Shown one piece after another: positions 1 through 5,129 of a stretch of 7,940 nt of DNA. This DNA is from Candidatus Borrarchaeota archaeon. GTDB lineage: Archaea; Asgardarchaeota; Sifarchaeia; Borrarchaeales; Borrarchaeaceae. Position 1 is the stretch's first letter. Every line of letters begins with the position of its first letter. The position numbers and the translations under genes are program-made. Location of the stretch: NCBI GenBank assembly GCA_016840645.1, contig JAEORY010000170.1, positions 1-7,940 of the forward strand, in the 5' to 3' direction. The notes beneath the pieces were generated by a model that saw only the letters and a program-made list of their open reading frames with translations, made no database searches and was not told the DNA's origin.

Positions 1-237
1 TTCTTCTGGTCTTTTTTCCTCCTCCTTGAGAATAGTTTTCTCTAGTTTCATTTCACTTGGGACTAGAGCCTCCGTCAGATGAAGTTTTAAATGAGGAAAA
101 ACCGTGCCAAACGATCCATCGGTCCACCATCGAGCTAAGTCGATATCGTATATTTTGATTGGGTCTCTTAAATAACAACATCTGCCAGTCTTTTGGCACT
201 CGAATATGAATTTTGGGGCTTCGGACAATATATCCAC
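1..237 (-). CDS. YkgJ-like Cys-cluster (zinc/iron-chelating) protein, N-terminal part, cut by window edge
   Basis: This is an open frame of 79 codons on the minus strand with no stop before the window ends, so the C-terminus is missing. An in-frame TAA lies two codons upstream, directly before a GAT codon, so the first possible start is the GTG at 237. Near the N-terminus the protein reads FECQKTGRCCYLRDPIKIYD, a C-x5-C-C cluster at residues 14, 20 and 21, followed by a WW pair and an aromatic/acidic segment. This resembles the YkgJ / CxxCxxCC family, proposed to bind zinc or iron, except that the second family cysteine is Thr here. The visible end is rich in Lys and Glu. The biochemical role of the family is not settled. 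The gene diverges from the DUF116 gene. No strong ribosome-binding site is seen; a TATA-like box at 271-279 would give a very short leader. Confidence 0.72.
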   Translation of the reverse strand, partial: MDILSEAPKFIFECQKTGRCCYLRDPIKIYDIDLARWWTDGSFGTVFPHLKLHLTEALVPSEMKLEKTILKEEEKRPEE

Positions 238-270
238 ATCTTAAAATGAACTTTAGTCATACAAAGATTG

Positions 271-279
271 CATATAGAA
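271..279 (-). promoter_or_regulatory. Candidate TATA box for the YkgJ-like gene
   Basis: On the minus strand this reads TTCTATATG. It lies about 35 bases before the GTG start at 237, so transcription starting some 25 bases downstream would leave a leader of roughly a dozen bases. AT-rich surroundings make chance matches easy. Confidence 0.3.
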
Positions 280-327
280 TTATGAAAAATACTAACTAGT
301 TAAATGCTTTTATGGATTCCTTTTTTC

Positions 328-343
328 GCATAACGATTTATGC
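328..343. repeat. Inverted repeat GCATAA-CGAT-TTATGC
   Basis: Two perfect 6-base arms flank a 4-base spacer in the divergent control region. The size and symmetry fit a site for a dimeric DNA-binding protein, but six-base arms in AT-rich DNA can arise by chance and no second copy was found. Confidence 0.3.
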
Positions 344-499
344 AATTAAATGCGCGATGGAAACTAAAGTTTAGCGAGATCCTAAAATTAAATAACCCTG
401 AAAAGAAAAAAATGTTAAAATGCAATATTCTGTATAAAACAAACAAGTGAAGTCAAATATGTGTTTCTAGCAAACTTTGTTGGATATAAGGGAAGATTT

Positions 500-530
500 T
501 TCAATTAATTAACTATTGAATTTAAATATA
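500..530 (+). promoter_or_regulatory. DUF116 gene promoter: TATA box with an upstream dyad
   Basis: TTTAAATATA at 521-530 is a good archaeal TATA-box match. A start site about 25 bases downstream would fall near 552-556, leaving about 20 bases of leader before the ATG at 575. The inverted repeat TTCAAT-N9-ATTGAA (500-505 and 515-520) abuts the box on its upstream side, where the BRE lies, so a bound protein could affect TFB/TBP loading. That regulatory role is inferred. Confidence 0.45.
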
Positions 531-574
531 GACTTCTACGAACGCATTTGTACAAATAGAGAGCTGGGAAATGA

Positions 575-1216
575 ATGAGCGAAGATTCGAAAGGAAACCC
601 ATCAAAGAATACAATACTTATGGGGTTTCTGCGAAAGTTAAGCCAACAAAAACAGGCACAAGTACTAACTATTAGTTTAGAAAAGCTGGCTACTAGGTTT
701 GGAGTAGATGAAACTGAGGTCCTAGCTCTTTTTAATCAAATGAAAAATGAAGCGTATAAAGACACATTTCTCTCTACACCCTACCATGAACGAATAATCC
801 TCTTCCCACAGTGTCTTCGAAACCCCGATTGTGAGGCTAAACAAGATGAATGGGGGTATAAATGTGTGGACTGTGGAAGATGCGGAATTAGTAAAATAAA
901 AAACCTTGCTGAAGAGTTAGGATATGCCGCCGTGTTTATCGTCAGAGGAGGATCAGTAATCGAACTCATATTTAAGAAATTCAATCCAAAAGCTGTAATC
1001 GGTGTAGCTTGTAATAAAGAGGTTTTTTTAGGTAATCTTGTCTGTGAAAAGCATGGAGTAGTTACGCAAAGTGTATTTCTAACGAGAGAAGGTTGTTATA
1101 ATACGGATGTGAATTTTAAACAGGTAGAAAAGTGTGTCAAAGCGATAGATTCATCCATTTTAGAAGAACATAATAAAACAAAAGAAGAAACACACAGAAA
1201 AAAAGATACTAATTAA
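575..1216 (+). CDS. DUF116 family protein, cysteine-rich
   Basis: The 213-residue protein fits DUF116, a family of archaea and anaerobic bacteria without an established biochemical role. Residues 1-70 form a charged, mostly helical N-terminal part. The signature follows: LFPQCLRNPDC (Cys 80 and 86), then a C-x2-C-x2-C cluster at 97, 100 and 103, then a Rossmann-like segment with FIVRGGS (121-127) and a second conserved block VIGVACNKEV with Cys 146. Further cysteines are at 157, 174 and 187. The clustering suggests metal or Fe-S binding (inference). No signal peptide or membrane segment is visible, so it should be cytosolic. The tail is very rich in Lys, Glu and Thr. Another ATG at 571 is in a different frame; the ATG at 575 follows a weak GGGA site. 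It ends tail-to-tail with the RCK_C gene, sharing TTAA. Confidence 0.85.
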   Translation: MSEDSKGNPSKNTILMGFLRKLSQQKQAQVLTISLEKLATRFGVDETEVLALFNQMKNEAYKDTFLSTPYHERIILFPQCLRNPDCEAKQDEWGYKCVDCGRCGISKIKNLAEELGYAAVFIVRGGSVIELIFKKFNPKAVIGVACNKEVFLGNLVCEKHGVVTQSVFLTREGCYNTDVNFKQVEKCVKAIDSSILEEHNKTKEETHRKKDTN

Positions 1217-1485
1217 AAAAGATGTAAACCACCCTTTTTCTTGTTTAAACAAACTACTGTATCATTTGGCTTGAGTGAATTTTCTGGAGTAGGCACGATA
1301 AAAGCACCACTTCTCATAACTCCAACAACATGAAGGTGCCGTTTTCTTTCAAAATCTATGATATTTTGTTCATTTGGCGTATCGGAAGATATTCGAATCA
1401 TTTTAAATTCTGCATCTTGGGTCATTTCCTTTAAAAATTCAAGAAAAGTATTTCCTCTAATGCGTGCATCGATATTATATGCCAT
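1213..1485 (-). CDS. Orphan RCK C-terminal (TrkA_C) domain protein, truncated trkA duplicate
   Basis: This 90-residue frame matches residues 120-208 of the TrkA protein encoded next to it: by hand alignment 64 of 90 columns are identical, with one gap. It begins at the Met that is internal in the full protein (MAYNIDARIRG), and homology stops just before it; an in-frame TAG lies six codons upstream of the ATG. It therefore has only the linker and the RCK_C ligand-binding domain, with no Rossmann NAD-binding half. It may be a pseudogene, but the frame is intact, and the three codon differences from the paralogue over the first eleven residues are all silent, which suggests selection on the protein. 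A BRE/TATA-like stretch about 24 bases ahead of the ATG would allow a leaderless transcript. If made, it could dimerise with, or compete for the ligand of, the full RCK protein (inference). Confidence 0.65.
   Translation of the reverse strand: MAYNIDARIRGNTFLEFLKEMTQDAEFKMIRISSDTPNEQNIIDFERKRHLHVVGVMRSGAFIVPTPENSLKPNDTVVCLNKKKGGLHLF
1235..1246 (+). terminator. Candidate T-rich terminator of the DUF116 gene
   Basis: TTTTTCTTGTTT lies about 20 bases past the DUF116 stop codon, the usual form of an archaeal terminator. It lies inside the opposing RCK_C coding region, so convergent transcripts would overlap here. Confidence 0.35.
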
Positions 1486-1504
1486 TATAAATAAGAGAGA
1501 TTTC

Positions 1505-1521
1505 TATTATATTATTTTTCG
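1505..1521 (-). promoter_or_regulatory. Candidate BRE/TATA promoter of the orphan RCK_C gene (leaderless)
   Basis: On the minus strand CGAAA (1521-1517) runs into an A/T stretch ending TAATATAATA (1514-1505). The distance from its centre to the ATG at 1485 is about 24 bases, so transcription would start at or beside the start codon. That would explain the absence of a ribosome-binding site. Confidence 0.4.
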
Positions 1522-1647
1522 TTTGTAGAAGTACAATAATGATTTAAGGGAAATATTTGTAATCCAGCTATTTGGAAGGCGACCTTTTCGTCTTTACTTT
1601 CAAAGAAAAAGAAAATATTCCATCATGATATTAAAAAATTTCTGAAA

Positions 1648-1660
1648 TAAAAAGAAAAAC
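1648..1660 (-). terminator. T-rich terminator after trkA
   Basis: Some 20 bases beyond the trkA stop the minus strand reads GTTTTTCTTTTTA, followed by a second T-run (TTTTTTAA) near 1631-1637. Successive T-tracts without a strong hairpin are typical of archaeal termination and would separate trkA from the orphan RCK_C gene. Confidence 0.5.
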
Positions 1661-1681
1661 TAGCTAAATAATGATTGGTCA

Positions 1682-2308
1682 TTAGAAAAGATGCAGGTTT
1701 TTTCGCCGGGTCATATAGGCTACCGTGTCATTTGGTTTAATTTTTTCTTCAGTGTTAGGTACAATAAAAGCACCTTTTCTCATTATTCCAATAACATGAA
1801 TATGGCGTTTTTTTTCAAAACCAATGATATTCTGCTCTTTTTTTGTATCAGGAGATATTCGAATCATTTTAAATTCTGCATCCCGGGTAACTTCCTCAAG
1901 AAATTCTAGAAAGGTATCACCTCTAATCCTTGCATCAATATTATAGGCCATTATTTGTGCAGGATCGATAACATCGATGCCAAGTCGCTCACATGCTTCA
2001 ATCCACCTGGGATCTTTTATTCGTGCATAAATGGAGGGAACATTATACGACTGTGCTAACATTGCACATAAAACGTTAGTTTTATCGTCATCAGCTACCG
2101 CTAAAAAAATTTGTGTGTTTTGTACACCTACCTCTTCTAGAGTATGAGGCAACGTTCCATCGCCGCAAAATATTTCGTGTCCCAGATCCTCAGAGAGAGC
2201 TTCACAACGTCCTAAATCGCACTCTATGAGAGTCACTTTATGCGTTTTTCCTGCTGTGAGTAATTTAGCAGTTTCTTCTCCAACTCTCCCTCCTCCAACT
2301 ATTAACAC
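1682..2308 (-). CDS. trkA: TrkA/RCK family regulatory protein (NAD-binding + RCK_C)
   Basis: This 208-residue protein has the two-domain build of TrkA/KtrA-type cytosolic regulators. Residues 1-118 form a Rossmann RCK_N domain: VGGGRVG (4-10) binds the dinucleotide, an acidic residue ends the second strand (LIECD, 27-31), and GDGT (49-52) and AVADDD (70-75) follow. Residues about 135-208 form the RCK_C domain. Such proteins usually assemble as octameric rings that gate K+ transporters in response to NAD(H) or other nucleotides. No TrkH/KtrB subunit is in the window; the same-strand upstream neighbour is a ClC channel. The GTG start follows EIK in an open frame with no earlier ATG, and GGAGG lies 13 bases upstream, rather far. 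Relatives typically begin MKVLIVGGG, so the true N-terminus may be slightly different. Co-transcription with the ClC gene over the 91-base gap is plausible. Confidence 0.85.
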   Translation of the reverse strand: MLIVGGGRVGEETAKLLTAGKTHKVTLIECDLGRCEALSEDLGHEIFCGDGTLPHTLEEVGVQNTQIFLAVADDDKTNVLCAMLAQSYNVPSIYARIKDPRWIEACERLGIDVIDPAQIMAYNIDARIRGDTFLEFLEEVTRDAEFKMIRISPDTKKEQNIIGFEKKRHIHVIGIMRKGAFIVPNTEEKIKPNDTVAYMTRRKNLHLF

Positions 2309-2340
2309 CTTAATTTCAGACCCTCCATTGTCTAATGTGG

Positions 2341-2412
2341 TTATATCAGTTGTAACTCCTTTCTCAGCCCATCAAATCCTAAATTGTTCTCTATGAGAAT
2401 CACTTGATTATG
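2341..2412 (-). pseudogene. Relic of a trkA N-terminal domain overlapping the ClC gene end
   Basis: Read on the minus strand from 2412, this stretch translates to HNQVILIENNLGFDG, then LRKELQLI and a stop. It parallels residues 23-46 of the neighbouring TrkA (HKVTLIECDLGRCEALSEDL). At DNA level 2377-2414 matches 2210-2244 at 31 of 35 aligned bases plus one 3-base indel, which keeps the frame. It has no start codon, an in-frame stop just upstream, and none of the GGGRVG motif, so it is not a gene. It is probably what remains of an earlier tandem trkA copy. The ClC stop codon lies within it, so the last ClC residues (RIIK) are encoded by relic DNA. Confidence 0.6.
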
Positions 2413-3746
2413 CGATATTTATGAGCGACTTTTAAAGGTTTTCTTCTGCTAATAAGTGTACGTCTGTAAATGCTGTCCTCTGAAGCAATCCATGAGCCTA
2501 TAACACCTACGAAAATAGCAGGAATTACAAACTGAAAACTAAAGATTTCACCACACATAAGCGCTCCTGTGATGGGAATATGTGCTATGGCAGAGAAAAG
2601 GCATACAGCACCTACAATTGCCATAACTTTTGGATTAAAACCAAGAATAACACCCAGTATTACACCTAAAACCGCACCTATAAAAAGAGATGGAGAAACA
2701 ACTCCTCCCGATCCACCAGAACCAATAGTGGATGCTGTTGCCAGAATCTTCGCAATTAACAAGAATAGCAAGAAAAGGATTGGAAAATAGAGCGGCGTTT
2801 CTATTAATAAGTTTATAGTATTCCAACCAAGACCATAAACACGGAATCCTTCTGAAAAGTCGAAATTATAAAATATACTTATGATAGCTAACGATAAGGC
2901 TATAAGGCTCGTTAAGCAGCCACCTACTAAAGTTCTCATATATTCAGGGCGATCCCATTTCAAGAAGAGTTCATCAAGAAAATATAAAGTCTTGATATAC
3001 AAAAAGCCTACAAGACCACAACATATTCCTAATACCAAAAAGTAAATAATATGAATCGGTTCAAAGGCGTATTCTGGAATCGTTACAAAGATTAATCGCT
3101 CAGGAAACATCAAGCGAATTGTGATGTATCCAATAATACTTGAAACTGATGCTGGAAGTAAACCATGATATTCGATATCATCTCTAAACACTACCTCACA
3201 AGAAAAAAGGGCTCCCGCAAGAGGAGAATGAAAAACGCTTGCGAAGGCAGCACTCATTCCACATAAAATAAGTATTTTTCTGTCAACAAAACTGACACCT
3301 AGTTCTTTCCCCACGTTCGAACTAACCCCACCACCCATTTGAATCGCAGGACCTTCACGTCCTGCAGATCCTCCAAATGCTATCGTAATTATACTCGCAA
3401 CAAGTTTTACAAATATAACTCTTAAACGAGTAATCGTCTGCTCGTGATATGCTCCAATAATTGCATCTGTTCCATGACCTCGTGCTTCTGGTGCAATGTA
3501 TCCAGTCAAAAGTCCACTAAGAAACAACCCTATAGGTGGAAGGAAAAAAAGTACCCATATAATATTAACACTTTCAAGAAGTGTGATAGATTCAACTAAA
3601 CCAATTTGAAAAAGTATTGTGACCAATCCAACAAGAAAGCCAACAGCACTGGCTAACGCTAACCATTTCAGGATTTTTAATGCAATATCTTTAATTTCAA
3701 CGAACGGGTATTTATGATCATTCAGGAGCGTTTTAATTCTTTCCAT
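2400..3746 (-). CDS. ClC-type chloride channel (voltage-gated chloride channel family)
   Basis: This is a polytopic membrane protein of 448 residues from the chosen start, with about ten or more hydrophobic segments. Conserved ClC signatures are GHGTD (residues 90-94, in place of GSGIP), GREGP with the gating glutamate (E131), SPLAGALFSCEV (174-185) and GSGGVVSPSLFIGA (345-358). The proton-pathway glutamate of E. coli ClC exchangers (E203) aligns with Val185, as in true chloride channels. GHGTD and EVxFRDD are, as far as I recall, typical of an archaeal/bacterial subgroup. No CBS, UspA or RCK domain follows; the tail after the last helix is short and basic. The frame stays open to an ATG at 3854, but that codon lies inside a 24-bp palindrome, while the ATG at 3746 has GGGAG eight bases upstream and a TATA-like box about 40 bases upstream. 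The gene probably forms a unit with trkA. Confidence 0.88.
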   Translation of the reverse strand: MERIKTLLNDHKYPFVEIKDIALKILKWLALASAVGFLVGLVTILFQIGLVESITLLESVNIIWVLFFLPPIGLFLSGLLTGYIAPEARGHGTDAIIGAYHEQTITRLRVIFVKLVASIITIAFGGSAGREGPAIQMGGGVSSNVGKELGVSFVDRKILILCGMSAAFASVFHSPLAGALFSCEVVFRDDIEYHGLLPASVSSIIGYITIRLMFPERLIFVTIPEYAFEPIHIIYFLVLGICCGLVGFLYIKTLYFLDELFLKWDRPEYMRTLVGGCLTSLIALSLAIISIFYNFDFSEGFRVYGLGWNTINLLIETPLYFPILFLLFLLIAKILATASTIGSGGSGGVVSPSLFIGAVLGVILGVILGFNPKVMAIVGAVCLFSAIAHIPITGALMCGEIFSFQFVIPAIFVGVIGSWIASEDSIYRRTLISRRKPLKVAHKYRIIK

Positions 3747-3753
3747 AAATAAT

Positions 3754-3790
3754 CTCCCAATTAAACGCTGAGAAATAACCATATTTAAAA
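3754..3790 (-). promoter_or_regulatory. ClC gene promoter and ribosome-binding site
   Basis: On the minus strand TTTTAAATAT (3790-3781) resembles an archaeal TATA box. A start site about 25 bases on would fall near 3760, just ahead of GGGAG (3758-3754), which precedes the ATG at 3746 by seven bases. This arrangement favours the 3746 start over the upstream in-frame starts at 3782 and 3854. Confidence 0.5.
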
Positions 3791-3827
3791 GTATTGCTCT
3801 GCTGTATTCTAGCACAGAGATATGAAA

Positions 3828-3851
3828 ACCAGAGGTGTATACACCTCTGGT
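3828..3851. repeat. 24-bp perfect palindrome between mevalonate kinase and ClC genes
   Basis: The arms are ACCAGAGGTGTA and TACACCTCTGGT, exact reverse complements with no spacer. On the minus strand the palindrome comes 70 bases after the mevalonate kinase stop and is followed by TTTTC, so as RNA it could form a ten-pair hairpin acting as terminator or 3' end. As DNA it sits about 40 bases upstream of the ClC TATA box, where an activator or repressor dimer could bind. The sequence cannot decide between these. A second copy was not seen in the window. Confidence 0.75.
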
Positions 3852-3870
3852 CAATATGGCATAATTAAGT

Positions 3871-3877
3871 TAAAAAC
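3871..3877 (-). terminator. T-tract after the mevalonate kinase gene
   Basis: The minus strand reads GTTTTTA about 45 bases past the stop codon, ahead of the palindrome at 3828-3851. Alone it is a weak archaeal terminator; together with the hairpin and the TTTT that follows it, it probably ends the transcript. Confidence 0.35.
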
Positions 3878-3920
3878 ATAAGGACGCTTTAGGCATTTAG
3901 TATAACCGCTCAAATCAGTT

Positions 3921-4976
3921 TCATTCAGTTCGTACTCCTTCAACGCCTAATTCAACGTGTTCGGGTATGTACCCTAAGTTTCTTATGGTTTGATCGAGTA
4001 ATGTAAGATCTTCGTGATAGCAAACCATGTAACCACCCCCTCCTGCACCTGATAATTTAGCTCCACCGTTAATTTCTTTAACAGCTTTGTGAATTCTATC
4101 AATCACATCTATAGACACGCCAAGTTCTGCAAGTAATTCTTGTGCTAAATTCATAAGTTCCTTTATTCTTGTGAAATCTGGCTTTACTAAACATTTTCTC
4201 ATTTCGTAAGTATATTCACCAATTTTCTTTACACGTGGGTCTCTATATTCAGGATCCAAAGAGCGTACATTAGAAACAAGTTCTCCAGTAGTCAACTTGG
4301 GAATACCTGTAAACACTAAGACAAAGTTTTTCTTTGTAAAGTCTAAATGTAACGGCTCGATTACATTTGGAGTTCCTTTTTTGAACCAAAGAGCACCGCC
4401 GTAACAACAAATGGAATTGTCGCCCCCACTTGGAGTTCCGTGAGCAAGACTTTCTATTTTGTAGGCAACTTGATTTATCTCATCCAAAGTCAGATTCTTT
4501 TTAAAGAGTTCAGACAATACTTTTGGGACAGCAACACTTAATGCTGCCGAAGACCCTAATCCAGATCCGATTGGAATGTCTGAGTTTATTTGAAGTTTAA
4601 AACCCGAGTTTAGGTCAAGCTCATCCATAGTCTTAGCGATCATAGCTTCTATGTGACCTAGATGTTCATTTTTTAAGAGAGAATAAAGTGGAGAGAAATT
4701 CTTGGTTTCAAAGCACTTATCCCACAGTTGTTGAAGTTTTTCTGTAAACTCTTTCAATTCTGAAATAGAAAACTCTCCACTTTGATTAATGTCCTGTGCA
4801 TAGATTTTCACATTCTCCGATTTCTCGGCAGAAATATAAGCACGCTTTCCAACAGAAATAATTATTGCGGGTTCTCCATATACAACAGCATGTTCACCGA
4901 TTAAATGTGTCTTGCCAGGTGCGGAACAAGTTATCACGAAAATCACAACTCTAGAGCTTATGTGAGGTTTTATCAT
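3921..4976 (-). CDS. mvk: Mevalonate kinase (GHMP kinase family)
   Basis: It phosphorylates mevalonate to 5-phosphomevalonate with ATP, an early step of isoprenoid synthesis for archaeal membrane lipids; it is cytosolic. The GHMP fold is clear. Motif 1 is APGKTHLIGEHAVVYG (19-34), with the substrate-binding lysine and histidine. The ATP loop is PIGSGLGSSAA (135-145). HGTPSGGDNS (179-188) carries the catalytic aspartate at 186, and KLSGAGGGGYM (307-317) is the C-terminal glycine-rich motif. HAVVYG and GTPSG-D distinguish it from homoserine and galactokinases. The 351-residue length is a little long for archaeal members. The first 13 residues precede the usual beginning (ITCSAPGK), so the GTG at 4937 is an alternative start. 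Neither start has a good ribosome-binding site. Upstream, the shared intergenic region with malic enzyme is occupied by a tnpB element. Confidence 0.93.
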   Translation of the reverse strand: MIKPHISSRVVIFVITCSAPGKTHLIGEHAVVYGEPAIIISVGKRAYISAEKSENVKIYAQDINQSGEFSISELKEFTEKLQQLWDKCFETKNFSPLYSLLKNEHLGHIEAMIAKTMDELDLNSGFKLQINSDIPIGSGLGSSAALSVAVPKVLSELFKKNLTLDEINQVAYKIESLAHGTPSGGDNSICCYGGALWFKKGTPNVIEPLHLDFTKKNFVLVFTGIPKLTTGELVSNVRSLDPEYRDPRVKKIGEYTYEMRKCLVKPDFTRIKELMNLAQELLAELGVSIDVIDRIHKAVKEINGGAKLSGAGGGGYMVCYHEDLTLLDQTIRNLGYIPEHVELGVEGVRTE

Positions 4977-5060
4977 TTCTTCGTAAGATTACCCTAACAA
5001 CAAATTTGGGGGGATGAATTGCGTCTTTTACTTTCTCACTTTCATCGTAGTGTCCCCCAG

Positions 5061-5071
5061 CCTTAAATAGG
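5061..5071. promoter_or_regulatory. Two-way TATA-like site upstream of mvk and tnpB
   Basis: The bases CCTTAAATAGG read CCTATTTAAGG on the other strand, giving a TATA-like core in both directions. Leftward it would leave a leader of some 60 bases before mvk. Rightward it would start transcription near 5095, about 35 bases before the tnpB ATG. It may belong to the inserted element rather than to the original mvk promoter. Confidence 0.3.
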
Positions 5072-5129
5072 TTTTTGTGGATAGTATATCAAGTGAAATA
5101 GAGCCTAGAGGAATATAGGGAGACGTGTA

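Larger units (their letters stand above)
238..574. other. Divergent AT-rich intergenic region
   Basis: These 337 bases separate the YkgJ-like gene (leftward) from the DUF116 gene (rightward). I found no convincing reading frame or RNA gene. The stretch holds a TATA-like box for each gene and a few short dyads: GCATAA-CGAT-TTATGC at 328-343, AAACT-AA-AGTTT at 361-372, and TTCAAT-N9-ATTGAA at 500-520, directly next to the DUF116 TATA box. It is probably the control region of both genes. Confidence 0.5.

Noticed and set aside
249..371. Nine-base inverted pair AACTTTAGT (249-257) and ACTAAAGTT (363-371) in the left intergenic region
   Set aside because: In about 330 AT-rich bases a nine-base match is expected by chance fairly often, and the arms are over 100 bases apart.
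781..984. 67-codon minus-strand frame opposite the DUF116 gene
   Set aside because: It lies wholly within the DUF116 coding region, whose cysteine motifs are clearly real; the opposite frame shows no recognisable domain.
1486..1640. Possible short minus-strand peptide (ESKDEKVAFQIAGLQ...) and hairpin AAGGCGA-CCTTT-TCGTCTT at 1576-1594
   Set aside because: The frame has no start codon and no similarity to the TrkA N-terminal half; the hairpin pairs fully only on the plus strand, where no gene ends nearby.
3783..3854. N-terminal extension of the ClC protein to the ATG at 3854
   Set aside because: The frame is open, but the extension overlaps the palindrome and a TATA-like box, has no ribosome-binding site, and is not hydrophobic in the way of a first ClC helix.
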